In this document: in pieces, positions 16,085-29,786 of the stretch
How the letters are laid out: each line of letters begins with the position of its first letter
Position numbering within the stretch: the first letter of the stretch is position 1
From: Dolomedes plantarius
Lineage: Eukaryota; Arthropoda; Arachnida; Araneae; Dolomedidae
Assembly: GCA_907164885.2 (NCBI GenBank)
Contig: OU015490.1
Location: 229,996,391 to 230,060,390 of the forward strand
DNA length: 64,000 nucleotides
Reading direction: 5' to 3'
Program-made: the position numbers and the translations under genes
The notes under the pieces: model-generated
What the model saw: only the letters and a program-made list of their open reading frames with translations
What the model was told of the DNA's origin: nothing
Database searches by the model: none

Positions 16085-16763
16085 GGGAGTCCAATACACA
16101 TTTAGAAAAAAAAAATTATTGAGTTAAAATTTTGAATTTTTTGTGATGGTTAACCATTTAATTTGTAAACAAAATCACATCATAAAACTTTTTTAAGGTT
16201 TTCAAAAATTTAAAAATTAAATTTTCTTTAAAAAGGGGGGGGGGGGATTTAAAATTTGTATAACTCGAAATATTATTTGTCGAATTTTATTTATTTTTTC
16301 ATATAATTAAACAGAAATATATGTTTTAATTTTGATTCAGCGTTTATTAAAATAATAAATTAAAAAAATATTTAGAGTAAAAATTTTAAAAAAAAATGAT
16401 GTAACTTACTTTTAAAAAATCATTTTTTCAAAAGCAAATATTTTTTTTAATTTGTTGGATCAAAATTAAAGTAAAATAATTGAAAAAGACATGCTCCAAA
16501 TTTGAGCCATTTATGTTTAACGGTTCTTGACCTACAATTTAAAGACGAAAAATGGTTGAAAAACCCCATCATGCAGAAAAATGCATTGACATGTTTAAAA
16601 ACAAAGATTGCTATTAGAATGTTGCAAAAAAAAATTAATATATCCTGTTCTGATTAAGATAGAAACACAATTTAAACGCCATTTTATGAGGAAAAGAAGA
16701 CATAATGTTTTACTGCAGTAAAGGTATTTCGAAAATTTGAAGAATTTAGTGTCCCGGATCCTC
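16085..16763. mobile_element. TTAA-flanked TIR element with GG-type ends
   Basis: TTAA at 16081-16084 and 16764-16767. The left end is GGGAGTCCAATACAC and the right end, reverse strand, is GAGGATCCGGGACAC. It is non-coding, about 680 bp. Its terminal design (TTAA followed by GG..CC/CTG..TAC) resembles the elements at 28954, 51005 and 53518, but differs from the CCC-starting piggyBacs. A Kolobok-like or other TTAA-specific family is possible. Confidence 0.5.
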
Positions 16764-17807
16764 TTAAACCCTTTTAACTTATCCTGATCGACTAAATTTT
16801 TCCGCTGTAGTTAAATATTCTCGTTACAAACATGTATTTTCATACGATTAATAAAGTAATTAAAATAATATAATGTAATATAATTTTCATTTCCCCTTAC
16901 TTTAAATATTTGTTTTATACGTTAATTCAAAAATAAACTTTGAATATAAGGTGCTATTATTGTTATTATTTCAAATAAACTTCTAAGGCTTTTAAAATGA
17001 TTTCTCTCGGGGAATTGTGTTCCTCCTCTTGCGAAATATTTCAAACGGTGTATTGATTCTCGCCATTCTCCAGCTTTTCATTTAAGTGAATATTTCATGA
17101 TATTTGACGAAGAAGTGTAAAGTTATGTACAATTACTTAAATTGTTTTTCATGATTGCATGTATCCATATATTTTTGATTCATTTTTACAAACGGTTAGA
17201 TTAAAATTGTGTCTTTAACATGCGAATTTTTATTTTTGTATTCAAAGATTTCTCAATTTATTTTAGATTCATAACTTTGGATAACTCTAATATGGAAAAC
17301 CAATCATTCGCAGTAAAACAAAGAAAAAAATGATAATTGCATTATGTTTTTGGATAGTCAAATTTTATTTCCTGCCTTCGATTTAAATATAAAGTAATAA
17401 ATTGATATATTAAAACTTACTTGTATTCACTAATCGGTCCCATATCAAGTTTGTACCTTTAAAATAACAAAAACACAATTTTTGGAGCTTCTGAGTGCAC
17501 ATTGACCACAATTAAAGTCCACGTATTTGGGGACTTTAGGTAAGATCTCCAAACTTCAAACAAAAATTAAAAGTGGACCTTTAGGAGGAAATAAGGAAGA
17601 AAAACAATTCTTCGGAAAAAAAATCTCTTAAGAATGTGACACTATATTAGCACTACATAAGATTTGAACTAACAAATTAACTTATTTAATTTATAATTGG
17701 ATATATCCTGATTGGTATGTTCTGTTGTGTTGTTGATTTTACTAAACAAAAATTTAGCGAGTTCCATTAAATGCTACGGGGCGAAATTTTGACATCAGAA
17801 CTTGGAC

Positions 17808-17960
17808 CGTGCAACACCAAGGCGACATCTGGTGGACTCGAACTTTTCTCCCACCCCCTACGAATCACACAGAAGAAATATCCAGCTTACAGACTTATAT
17901 TAGCCATACTTGGTTTTGATAAAAGAGCTTTCAGTGGCGCTTATCGGAATTCGAACTGAG
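17808..17960 (-). repeat. possible SINE body fragment
   Basis: The stretch GGCGACATCTGGTGG followed by CTCCCACCCCCTACGAATC resembles the plus-strand reading of the SINE at 52031-52376 (GAGCGACATCTGGGGG ... TCTCCCAATCCC ... CTACGAATCG). It is short and diverged. Confidence 0.35.
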
Positions 17961-19727
17961 CACTTCTAGCATCAATTTCTGTCGCGCTAACTTCTATATT
18001 GCTCAAGGATATGTCCTGTGGTAAGCAGTAACTTTCATCAACTGTTTGCTAACTCTTTCATCAACTATTTGCTATGTATGTAGATAATTATGTTCCTGAT
18101 TTGATGTTCTATACCATATTTAGAAATCTGCAATTTCTGTAGGATATTATTAACCATGCTTCAGCACAATTCTAGATATTTGATAGATACGCTTTTGGGC
18201 AAATACATAAAAGTTCGGAATTATGTTTTAAAGTCAGTTGTAACATTTAATTTTTTTTCTCAGACACAGTATCTGTCCCTGATTTCAGATTACTCGTTGA
18301 TAAGGGCAATCACCTTAAGTTTCCTGATTGGTTTTTTTTAGTGTGTTGGAATCGGATAGATATTTAGTGCTTTTCGTCTTTAAAATATCTAAGGGTCACC
18401 TACCGTGTTTATTAGACTTACGAAACAGGTTTTCTCAATAAATATAATTCTTAACAGTCCACTGAATTTTCATATAAACGATGAATAAACTTCGGACAAG
18501 CACTCTTCTATATTGGAATTCCCAGAAAGTATTAAAAATGAGTAGCATTTCTTCCAATCAATATTATCCGTTGGTATTACCGTACCTTTGTATTAGATAC
18601 TTCAAATATCGACCTTGAATATTTTATACTATGGTCACATCTAAAAATTATAATTTATGTTTATTATTGTAAGTTGTGTTTACTATTTTTAAACACATAT
18701 ATTAATTTCACTCTTCTTATTAATTCCTTCCTACTTAAACATAACTGAAATTTGGAGGCAATTGAATTTTAATATCGAAAACTATATTCGGTAAAAATTT
18801 ATAAACTGGGGAAATTTTATTCCGGACAAATTGCACATCTAAGAGTAAATATAATACATTTCCAGAGTTAAGTAATCGTCGACTTAGGTCAAGGCTACGT
18901 TTACGCTGTAATGTGTATTTTGTATTTAGCTTCACTTCTTTGGCATGCTTTTTGAATTTTATCAAACTGTATCACATTTTAATACTTGCCTATCAATTTA
19001 ATTTGCTAAAACAAAAAATACCTCAAGATTGATTAAACAAACATTATTTTCAATGATTTAGATCCTTAAGATTTTGGTTAGTGATTCCTTATTAAAAAGC
19101 TTAATGAAACATATTCATATTAGATCTTTATTTATGTTATTATATAAATTTGTATGTTATCTATACATGATGTCATTACACGTAATACGTACGACAACAC
19201 GTGTATTTTGAATGAGGAATAATACGAGGCAGTTAATTTTCCAAAGTAGCCATACTGCCTAGTAGAATCCCATTTGCTATATCTGGCCATGCCTAATAAC
19301 CATGACTCTTGAATGTAATTTTAACATGGATATTGATAAATTATTAATCGTACTTTACGTATAAATGCATCCATCTTCATCTATAGCTACGTGCTGAGAA
19401 TGTAATCTCAAAATATCTGGATCCCTGTATATGTGTTATTCGCATGAAATTTGAAGGGGGCACGAAATTGAAAAGCACAGAACCTATATAGAACAAAAAG
19501 TAAGGACGACAACTAATTTCTAGGGGATAAAAATAGTCTTTGTCAGGTTGCCTAGAAATAAATGTGGAGATCTGGTCTAGAGTCCAGTGATCGTTCTATA
19601 TTACCTTTGTTAAACTGCCTAGAAAAATATTTCAGTTAACTCCGTCTCCTATTATCCCATTCTCCTAATATTGTTCGATATCTTTTTTATTATTTTTATC
19701 CCATTTAAAAGTTTTATATTCGCTCTG

Positions 19728-19805
19728 GGCCACAGGTAGACATATGTAGATAGTATGTTGGTTTTTGGTACTGAGGGTGCTCGGATCGAATTCGGCAAAC
19801 ACCAT
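19728..19805 (+). repeat. SINE head fragment (tRNA-like)
   Basis: Contains GGTACTGAGGGTGCTCGGAT followed by CGAAT, matching the tRNA-like head of the SINE at 24739. The B-box-like part is present. The body does not continue. Confidence 0.5.
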
Positions 19806-20089
19806 TAAATGAAGGCCTTATTTTGAATAGTGGTCTAACCGCATTCTTGTTAATTTTGAGATACATAGCCTTAAGGTCTAAGGAGCGCTGAGAAATGACT
19901 GCTGAAGTCTGATTTGTACTGTTGGCGGCAGAAATAAGCCGTAGGTGTACCAGTTTAAAAATAAGATAGAAATGACTTGTATGAACATGAAAGTTAGCTT
20001 AACTCCATTTTTAAAACAAGTGGAATTGGACCACTTTTCAAATAAGCCATTCAAATATTTTCCTGTGTATCATCACGTTAAATATATAG

Positions 20090-20330
20090 ACCGGAACGTC
20101 CTTCCTTGGTATCAGTGTCTGGGTAAGGTAAGATTCCCCCATATGTCATCCTGGGGGATGTTCTATATATGGCAAGAAAGTGGGACCTGGCTAAGTCGGA
20201 CTCCGACCCTTGTTGTTTCATTATAAACAGGATCCCCACCCCTAATCCTGCAAGCCTATATGTACCTGGTCTGGAATACATCCCAGCCAGGGTGCATAAG
20301 CAACAGCAATAACGACATAGCCTGTATAAT
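20090..20330 (+). repeat. SINE body fragment
   Basis: The segment CCTGGGGGATG ... GGGACCTGGCTAAGTCGGAC ... CTTGTTG corresponds in order to the reverse strand of the SINE at 52031-52376 (CCTGGGGGTGC ... GCACCTGGTTAAATCGGAC ... CTTGTGG). No tRNA-like head is attached. Confidence 0.45.
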
Positions 20331-21399
20331 TTCAATCTTTTTAATCCATATCCCTCCCCTTGTAATCTCCTTTAATTCTAGTTCATGTGTTGGCTTTTTC
20401 TACCCCATATTACACGTTTTTTGAAACTTTGCGTTTTGAATACCTATATATTTCAAAGAGTTATAGATCTTAGCATTTGTTTATTGTCCATAAATCCATT
20501 CAAACATATCGTTAACCGGTATTGTGAAGGACATTTAGTTCCAAATCAGTTGCCGTTTAAAAAAAAAAAAATCAATGTAGGTATAATGATGGTGTGTACA
20601 CTTGTCATTTTACCTTTGTTTGCGGCTACGTTTCTCTACATGGCTTTTAACACAAAAAAATATTTCCTCTGTTCCTCTAACCCAGTGGTGAGCAAACTGT
20701 TGGTTCGCGACCCTCAACGGTGTAGCGAAAATATATGGAGGAGTCAAGGATACTTGGAAATAAATTTACATGATATTGAACTATTTTTTTAAAAAATTCT
20801 ATAAATATGCTATTAATTTTCAGATTCTGATCTTTTTTAATTCTTATATTTATTAATTTTAACAATATGGAATGCAAATACATATTAACATTTAAAAATA
20901 AAGTTTAAGTCACATGTGAATTGCGAAAAACAAGTGCAGAAGGTAAGCAATACTTTTTATTTATTCTTATAAGATAATTTGGATTCTTATAATATAATAT
21001 AATATATTCTTATAATATTTATATTCTTATAATATAATATAATATAAAATAAATATAAGTGTGTCCCAAATGAAATTGAGGCTTGTTTTAGCGGAATGGG
21101 TTAAAAACCGTTGTATGTTCCGAAACAAAACTGTTATCGCAGGAAAGTGTCAGTGTCATGTTTCTACGAGTTTAAGCAAGGTGACTACGTGCGGTCATGA
21201 CTTGGATTCCTCCAAACATGCCCAGGGTGCGGTTACTGACTTTTTGATGGCAGAGACTGTTAGTGAAGTCGAATTCAATCGTCGTAAGAGGGATGTGTAT
21301 AGACATCAAAGTATATAATAATGCACAATAATAAGAGTGTTTCGATAAATTCGTAATGGACGGCTGGGCTTCTTTGATGCTAAATTATGTGCAAGCACA

Positions 21400-21655
21400 A
21401 TTGGCCATCACTATGGAATCGACTACCATGGACAAGATGTGCTGTTCCCCCAAACCCGTTGCCATGGGACTTCCACATCTTCGGCCCGCTGAATAATGAT
21501 TTCAAAGGCCAACGGTTTGCTAACGACGTGTAGGTCCGGGATGTCGTTCAAGACTGAATCCGCAGACAATGACGCACGTTCTTCGCTCATACTAGCCAAA
21601 ATTTAGTAAGTGATAAGACACTTTCTTAATTCATGCTAAAGGTATTTTTCTCCAA
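21400..21655 (+). pseudogene. mariner transposase C-terminal fragment
   Basis: One frame starting about 21436 contains PLPWDFHIFGPLNNDFKGQR, the C-terminal region of mariner transposases around the third catalytic Asp, followed by FAND, VRDVVQD and RTFFAH in the expected order. Three stop codons interrupt it. The N-terminal and central catalytic regions are absent. It lies inside the hAT-like element, so it is either nested in it or captured by it. Confidence 0.7.
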
Positions 21656-22156
21656 AATACCGCTGTCCAGAAACCCAAAAGTATAGCATTGGTGTCGATT
21701 CCGTGTTAACCGTGAAAGCGGTGAAATCAGACTATAGAAATTACCAATCCGGGTTCCGATTGAAGAAACATGGATCTTTCGGGACTATCCCACGTGCTCC
21801 TCACACATCGGGTGTCCCAGAGCAGCAAAGATACTCAAATATGCCAGATTTTCAAAATCCCGAGGATGAAGGAGTGATACACTCTCCACCACGTCCAAGA
21901 AGCTAGCGATCTCACCGTATTATTTCCTACTGATGAGGATTTAATGAAAGCCCTTCCTAAAGCGTTTCGTTTAGTCCTATAGTACTATGCACTGCCAAAT
22001 CATCCCAAAGACTACCACGGGGACCCGGGTTTCAAGTTACTCGTCATCGATACCGTCGTACGAGTTTATTGTTTTTTCGGTAACTTACTGGCAAATAGTA
22101 GCACTATGGAAGCCTTTAAACCGTCTAGGGGAAGATGTGTAATGGATATGTAGCTC
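21656..22156. other. unassigned GC-richer block
   Basis: Composition is more balanced than the flanks and an open frame runs 21703-21906. I recognise no domain in any frame. It may be an old transposon interior. Confidence 0.35.
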
Positions 22157-22445
22157 ATGTATCCCAATTCCTTCCTGTGTGTTCACATATTCCAACCAAT
22201 AATCCGTATCAGAAAAAAGCCCAAAGTATCTTTTTCCTTTGGGTCATACTTCTATATACCTAAAATCTGCATTTCGTTGGTTTTTGAAATAATTTTTCAA
22301 AATTTGCTTATTTCAATTTTCCAGTTTTTTGTTAGCATCTTCCTTATTCAAAAAATGCTGCAATCGAAAATTTTTCATTGAGGGTCGGGATTATTTCTTT
22401 CAAAAGGAAGTGGGTCACGGTCGATTAAGTTTGAGAACTACCGCT

Positions 22446-24738
22446 AACGAATACCTATAACTAACCTATTACTAACCTATAACTAACACAAAAATTCCTT
22501 TCATATTTCCACTTAAATCACGACTCCTACGGAGAACCTCTGAAAAATAGTTTCTCTTATTTCAATCAAATATTTATTGATTTTTGCCTTTGTGAATAGC
22601 TCTAAAACGCAACTAACTTGACTGATATTGTCCTATATTAAAAATTTAGACACTACTCGTCATTCTTTCTTTTTCTTAAATATTTTCAGAACTTGAGTAT
22701 CCGTGTTTTGCTTATATATGAATTTATAACTAACATATTTTCTGTAACAAAAATGCCATCTAAATTTGAAGAATAATACTTTTGTTATTGCAGAAACATA
22801 TCGAATGCATAAATGTTGTATCCCTTCTATCTCGATCGAATTATGGAAAAACCTTTATTTCTATAAAGTTTAAGATAATTTATTATCAAAATTGTTAATG
22901 TAAATTCTTAATTGAAAAACAGCAGTACAGAAAAAATATTTAATATTTGGAGAGGAAAAAAAAAGTATTTAATAGATTTAAGGCACTCGCCTTACACATT
23001 GTTTTTTCTTTGATTATAAGAACTTTTTTTATCACAATGTTTTTGAAAATAAATACAGTTACCGAACAAAATATTCAACAATACATTATGAATCAATACA
23101 TTATACATCAGCTTGCTGGGTCAGTCCAGATCTTTTTCTCAGAATATAAAGCTTTCAATAGTTTTTTCATACATATATACTTCTGTAGCATCCAATATTC
23201 ATAGTGGTACATACCAAAGAAAAAATACACACTGATAAAATTATTGAAGATATCAATGAAAATTTATAAAAAAAGGCTTCTAAACCAAATTCTTAAGCAA
23301 TTTTATTTACCATGTTGGGTTCATAGTATTTTGGATTTAAAAATTTATCCGTTTATAGATTCAAAACTGAGTAATGCAGAAGACTGTAAATCCAAAGGGT
23401 TTAAAGAAATATCTGATATAAAGAAAGATCAGATTTTCCGTTATATGTTATCATCTATAGAAAGATGAGACTGAAATCTATAAATCTCTTGAAACTTATT
23501 TTTTAAAAACTATGCTGATTCATCCGGCAGCAAATCTGTTGCAATAATGGATATCCATTTATTATCAAACATGTATACACACACACACATGCATAAAAAC
23601 ATAATATACATATACATAATTTTAATCTCTTTAGATCTCTCTATATATCACATATGTTACCATTTCAATTGACGAGGCCATTTCAAAATGCAATTTCAAA
23701 AATGGTCATATTTCAGTTCCTAACATCGCTATAAATCTTCAGAAATCAATGTTTTATTTTTCCTGGAAATATGTTTTTCGTAATTTCTCATGCATTATGT
23801 TGCAATGCATTTTCTATGACAAGGCTCTTTTTGGAAGAAATAGATATTTGTTATAATAAATATTAAATGAAAAATATGTTGCCACATAGTGGTACAAGTT
23901 AAAGTTCAAAATTTTCCTAGATAAAAAAAGTGTGACTATGAGTTCGAAATTAATATGCTTATTTTTAAATATATCTATTAAAATTTTGTATATTTTTATA
24001 CAAAGTTCAGTGTTTAGACACAAACATTTGTGATTAAATATGTAGTAATACGATATAAAAGCAGCCATGTGTTATAATAAAAAATAAGAAATTAAAAACT
24101 CCTTAGAAAACTAAGAAAATAAGATGTCATTTTTGTAAATGTTAATGATTAATAGTCTTCTCGTTGACGATTTATCATTTCCTAGAGTTCTCAAATTCAA
24201 CTCTATCAAATGTATGTATAAATAAAATTAACATAAACTATTTATATGAAAAATATATTACCTTTCATTTTAAACTAACATATTTTTCAACATGAAACTA
24301 TAAGATAAAAATATGAAATGATTTTTTAAAATTCTTATTAAGAAGAAAATATGTCCACTTCAAGACGAGTTTTGGGTTCCATTTGTAGAAAAAAAGATAA
24401 CAGCTGCAGCGTGTATATACAATGACAAAAAATAACTCTAAGGAAAAAATTTAAAAACCATCTAGTGTGATGGAAGTTTGATCCATTCCTTATCTTACTC
24501 CAACATTTTTTTTAATTGCAGGAATTTTGATTTCAGAAGTAAAGGTGTCTCAGCTTACCTTTTTATCTGAGTTTATCCTCTCTGAGATTTAAGTACGGCA
24601 CAGAGCATTTCTGATAAATGATCTTTGTTCTCTCCGATGTATTCTGTAACAAGAGATATATGATTGTTAATTATAAAAACTGTGAAACATTTATAAATCA
24701 GTCAATATACTATAATGTATATTCCTTTTGCAGTGTTT
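22446..24738. other. AT-rich DNA with no recognised feature
   Basis: A short tandem of AACTAACCTAT-like units follows the hAT end (about 22458-22490), and a short CA run lies at about 23576-23589. The open frames (for example 22947-23204) have low-complexity composition and no motif. Confidence 0.45.
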
Positions 24739-25033
24739 GTGGCGGCCCAGTGGTACAGCGCGCTGGTTTTCGGTACTGAGGGTGCTCGGATCGAATCCTG
24801 GCGTCCCGCATCCGTTCGTAAAATGCATCCGTTCGTGTCATCCCTTCATAAGGGGTAATGCTGTCTGCTTATATGGTGCCCCCACAATCAAATGGGCAGT
24901 AAAATTGTGGCGAATGTTTGACGGCATGTGCCTCCGTATTGGAAAAATAATCCTTTTGCAAACAGGCAATGATCCCAGAGCACGACGTAATGCATATCGA
25001 GGAGGTCTTGGAATTACAAAAATGAAATGAAAG
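24739..25033 (+). mobile_element. tRNA-derived SINE
   Basis: The head GGCGGCCCAGTGGTACAGCG is an A-box-like region. About 45 bp later comes GGATCGAATCC, a good B box for RNA polymerase III. A non-tRNA body of about 220 bp follows and ends in an A-rich tail (AAAATGAAATGAAA). The 100-codon open frame across it is not a gene. The same head occurs in a fragment at 19728, and a related head in the SINE at 52031-52376. I did not find clear target duplications. Confidence 0.75.
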
Positions 25034-25274
25034 AATTAATCTTATTATCACAGAACTTTGAATTACGAAAATTTAAAATTGGGTCCCAATCTTACACCAT
25101 CTATGATTATACAAAAGTATACTTTGTGGTGAATCATCGTGTGAATATCTATTTAGGATTATGACAAGAATAATCAAACCAGAGTTGTTTTTTGCAATAA
25201 CCCAAATATTAAGTGTTTTGTAACATGATAGTTGCGACACAACTTGCAAACATATAATTTACTTTAATGGTATC
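25034..25274. other. AT-rich spacer
   Basis: No feature is recognised; its last five bases are the GTATC target copy of the solo LTR. Confidence 0.5.
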
Positions 25275-26813
25275 TGTGATGAAGCGCTTTCGATTTTAAA
25301 GAAAAATTAAAATTTTTAAAGTGATCGAAGGCTGTTTTCATCACATTTCGGTTAGAATGCTAGGAAGCCGCCTTTGATTAAAGGACGGAACAGTAGTCTT
25401 TTACGCCTTAGCCAATTTAAAAGCGGCGGTGCGCGATAGGGGGTAGGTGATTCCAGACGCAGATAAGGAGATGGCACCAGGGTTTGACATTAAAGTAAAA
25501 TACCCCATTGTAAAGGATTTATTGGACCTGTAGACCGCAAAACACGTGGACTGGACTTTGGGTGGTCTGTGTATGACGAAATTAAGGCGTGCATGGGTTA
25601 TGGGATTATCCAATCCGAGAAATGAAAATGGAGGCTAGGTGGTGGATTTTTGAAAGCTTTCCTGAATGGATTAGGAGTCACGAGAAGGCGTGGACTTTGT
25701 TATAAAAAAAATAAATAAATAGAAGACTTAGAGTTTTTTTCGAGGATTCACTCTGCATGCCGGCCCGGGTTCCTTTTCCCCGGTGCTTAGCATCGCAGGT
25801 GATGAAGTGTTGTTATTTTAACTGTAGAGGAACAGTTGAGCTTGCCCTGGAGTTTCCCGAAGAAATATGTCGTTTAGCGGAGCAGAGATCCGGTTGATAT
25901 ATCCCGGTATGAGAGCCTCCTGATTCTGATACTAGAATTTGTTTTGCTGATCATGAAAATCTGGTTGCGGCCTTCACAAATAAATAAACTAGAGTAGAGG
26001 TGGAGAGAAGTGCGCCTTCACGTTGGAGTTCCGATTTGAGTGGTCCCGGAGATGAAAAGAGTTTTCGATAGAGAGTGTGTGAGGACCTCCTGACAAATAC
26101 CCCCATCTTATAAAAAGAGCGGAAGAAGCCTACGATAGATGACCACGACCGAGGCCCACGTCGGCCTAAGATGTTGAGTGCCAGCTACCATAGAAGGAAG
26201 AAGCGATACCCCATGCCTAAGCAGAGCTTCGACGCCAGAGTCCCAGTGCTGTATCGTCAAACTGAGTGAGTGAAAGTCAAATTTTGTTTTGTTCAGACCC
26301 CACCGAGCTAAATGAAAGATTAGTGCGGGAACAGTGTTTTTGTAAAGATAATTTTGATGAATAGGAGTTCTTGGCTATGAGTTAGTTTAATAATTATATG
26401 CTCCCTGAATCCAAAAGGTGTAGATTTAATTAAATACATGTCGTTTGATATGAATCGAGGAGAAAAGGCTAAAAGATTAGTAAAATGTGTAAACTGTGTG
26501 CGAAGATTTGGTGATTCGGTTTTTGAGTTAAATTGTAAATAGATAAGGTTGTAAATAAACTATAATTTTGTATTTAAGAAAACTTGCTTTTCGTCAATGA
26601 GTTGATTTCCGTTATTTTTAAAGAAAGTTTGTAGGTTAAGATTTTATAATTTGTTCGTAGGCAAATAATGTCCAGAACTTGGAGTGCTATTCAACCAAAT
26701 ACCTAAACACAACGCACCCAACTACCCCTTTTGATAACATAAAATGTACTACCACAAATAAAATACGAATTCACGTCCAAACCAAATAAAGTCAGGACAG
26801 GCCCTTTACGACA
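25275..26813 (+). mobile_element. solo LTR, 1539 bp
   Basis: The segment begins TGTGATGAAG and ends TTTACGACA, so it has TG...CA ends. It is flanked by a 5-bp direct repeat GTATC at 25270-25274 and 26814-26818, as left by retroviral-type integration. It is GC-richer than the flanks and has no reverse transcriptase, which fits a solo LTR. The segment at 12504-13125 is a shorter copy with the same ends and internal landmarks. The strand is arbitrary. The parent element is not in the window. Confidence 0.75.
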
Positions 26814-26818
26814 GTATC

Positions 26819-28949
26819 TCTATTACAAACATATGAAAAGCATAAGAGCAATGTAATTATATTTTATGTGTAAAATATCTAGTGTCTGTTCGGAACCGCT
26901 TTGTTGCTGTACTAAAATTTACCCTGAACTAATCCATATCTCTAAAATGTTAGATTTGACACCTGTTGAATAAATTTTTTTCGTCCCTTTTATATGCAAA
27001 AAAAAATACGCATTTAATGAGGGTATGAAAACATAATATTAAAAGTTGGAGACATTTAAATTCAACTCGTATAAAATTATTAATTAGATAAATATTATAA
27101 AAGAATTATTTTAATAATTAAGTTATTAAAAGACAGATAAAGTTTCAGGTAATCCATATTTAATAACTCCTCAATAATAATTCTGTAAAAAAATATTAAA
27201 ATTAATTCGTTTGTAAAGCAAGAGGACCAGTCACTGATAAACTTCATATATAATATTAAATGTCCTTAACCATTAGTGTACTGTTACCGGGAATATCGAT
27301 AAAATATTTCCTATAAAGAAAAACCCCAGATGTCCCCTAAGCATTGTCAGAAAATATAATTGAAAGACATATGTCTTGTATACAATACCTGACCACACAT
27401 GAATGACATCTCCAGAGTGCTGAAATAATCAATCAGATGCATCGATTTCTACTTAGCTTTGTGAGAAAGCTAAGAGGAATGCAAGTCAAAGCAACAAGGA
27501 AATACAAAGAAATAACATTCTCATACTCACAGGACGGCTTTGAAAAGAGATTTCCTGGCGTTCCTTAGAAAAAAAAAGCTTTCTTTGAGATGTTAGCTGA
27601 AAAATGAAAGCAATGGAAAAAAATTTGGCCACTTCTGAGAAGGTCGAAATATTCGTCATGGTCCTATAACGAAATTTTAGTTTGTCAAAGAAACATATCA
27701 GAAGTACACAGAAGACATAATTAAGATCAACATTTATAGGAAAAAGGTTCTATTTAATCATCATTTAATATCAAAATATTATTTACAGTGAGGTGACAAT
27801 TGTTTAATATTTCTTTAAAATATAGTTATTGAGTGTTCCGACTTAGAATGCAATTACCGACTTTATTTTCAGGTACATAAAAGTCTAGAAAATTGACCAA
27901 TTTTACAATAAATTTATGTAAATGGATTAAACGGGATTTAAACTTGTAGAACGTCTTTTTTTCTATTGTATATTCAACTAATTCTAAAAATTGTTGCGTG
28001 TTTTATAACATTTAAAACAAAAGTCATTCTAGAGGGGTAATTTTGTTTTTTCTTTTCTAAAACATTTACCGAGTGATATGCAAATCAAAATATAATAGTT
28101 TCAGATAACCAAACAATATTGGTTGAATCTGAAATCAAATTCGAAAGTGCTATGACTTACTAAACTTTGATTCTCTAAATCACGTTTGAACGATATGAGA
28201 GAGAATTAAATTTGAGTTTTCCTGCCCGGAAGCTAAAACGTATGATAATACGATCTTTATGTGTACAAAAGCGCATTATTTGGAATAAAATGTGTGCCTT
28301 AAATGCAAATATTCCTTCACTGGTAATTTGTTTTCATGAAAGATTGTTCCTTTACTAAATTTTAAAATTTTTTATAAGTCCTGAAGAAAAAGCCGTTAAA
28401 GTTCAGATGCGGGGAATCGATTATTTATAAAAGAAATGACACGGAAAGTGTCATTAAATATTGCAATTTCAAAGTGAATTTTTAAAAAAAGATGTAAAAA
28501 ATGTAAAGCCATTAAACGTTTAGTATTACTATAAATATACACACTTATTGTAATACCTGCCTGACATGGACAAGACTTGAACTGGAGTTTTCAACCATCA
28601 ACTTTTTGTTGTATTCTAACGATGTTAAAAAACGTTAGTATTAATGCTTTTTTTCTGATCTCAGTGATGCAGTCTGATGGCAAACATATACGTATTAATA
28701 TTTGCATTCTTTAAATGTGATGATTCTTCAAAAAAGGAAATTTAAATGTTTCTTTATCTTCCTTTGCTCGGTCAGGTACCACTGTCTTGATGAACTGAAT
28801 CGGATCGAGATAAGACTCGAGTCATTAAAATCTGATTCCATGAATTGATTTTTTTAATAATGATTTTTAATACATATCTTTTTCAACTGCATCTTTATAT
28901 TAAATTACTTATGCATACGAAAAATTATCTCATAATTTGCAATTTTGTC
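26819..28949. other. AT-rich DNA with no recognised feature
   Basis: No gene, RNA or terminus is recognised. Confidence 0.5.
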
Positions 28950-29752
28950 TTAAGGAGACTGCCTACGTTCGGAGCCAATTTTTTTTAAATAATAAATTTT
29001 AAAGGCTTTTTGGGTCTTTTATAGTAAAATAGTGCTTAAAAAGTAAAAGGAAAACAAAAATTTACCTGTGAATAACATATTTTTTTATAAATTGGTCAAT
29101 ATGAAGTAATTTTTAATGAAATTTACCTAAAACTCCTATCACTCTGAACAAAATTCTAATGCTGCTATTTTATTTTTCTTCTCATACATGATACATATGA
29201 AAGTATTCTTCAAAATGACTTACAGTCTAAGAGAAATTTTAAAATGCAAAAATAATACAGACAATTTCAATTTCCAATATGAAAATTTCCCCCGATTCGT
29301 CATTTCTTTCCTTATAAAAACATCCCCAAGTAAAAAATATTTATTATACTTCAATTATTGTAAAGGAGAGGGTGGGATTATGGACCCTTCATTTATAATG
29401 AACCCCCTTGAAATCTACCCTATGCGCAGGTGTTGCCGCTAATTATAGCTGCGAACTAAAGCCCCAGGGTGACTTCAATGGATAGTCAAGGAAATTGACT
29501 CCTGTTCACTCGCGAATGACGTCCCGTGGCCAATTGTTTGTTTTTCGACTTTTCAAACTTTTACTGAGGAAAGTAAAAGTGAATATTTTACATATCGACT
29601 ACTATGTTTTGTAAAAACTGATTCCTGTGCCTTATTCTACATGACATGAAGTTCCTTTTGAGCTAGCGCGAAATTAAATTAGATGTAACTCATAATTTGA
29701 AAAACGAGTTTGTTTCCAAGATGGCGTTGTTTGAAATATGGACCCCATGGGT

Positions 29753-29786
29753 GCTGGTATTATGGACCCGGGTCCATATTACCAGC
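29753..29786. repeat. 34-bp near-perfect palindrome in the pogo subterminal region
   Basis: The centre is ATGGACCCGGGTCCAT. The arms extend to GCTGGTAT on the left and ATTACCAGC on the right, with one mismatched pair. It is two inverted copies of the terminal TATGGACCC motif placed back to back, so it is likely a transposase-binding site. Confidence 0.75.

Larger units (their letters stand above)
16768..20682. other. AT-rich DNA with decayed SINE pieces
   Basis: No gene is recognised. It includes three weak SINE-like fragments listed separately (17808, 19728 and 20090) and otherwise featureless sequence. Confidence 0.45.
20683..22445. mobile_element. decayed hAT-like element
   Basis: The left end CAGTGGTGAGCAAACTG with nearby GGTTCGCGACCC and the right end (reverse strand) AGCGGTAGTTCTCAAACTT with nearby CGACCGTGACCC match the hAT terminal style. 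I could not find a matching 8-bp target duplication. The interior holds a TA-rich simple stretch (about 20990-21058), a mariner fragment and unassigned sequence; no hAT transposase domain is recognisable. Confidence 0.55.

Noticed and set aside
24728..25030. 100-residue open frame
   Set aside because: It lies within a SINE with pol III boxes and an A-rich tail.
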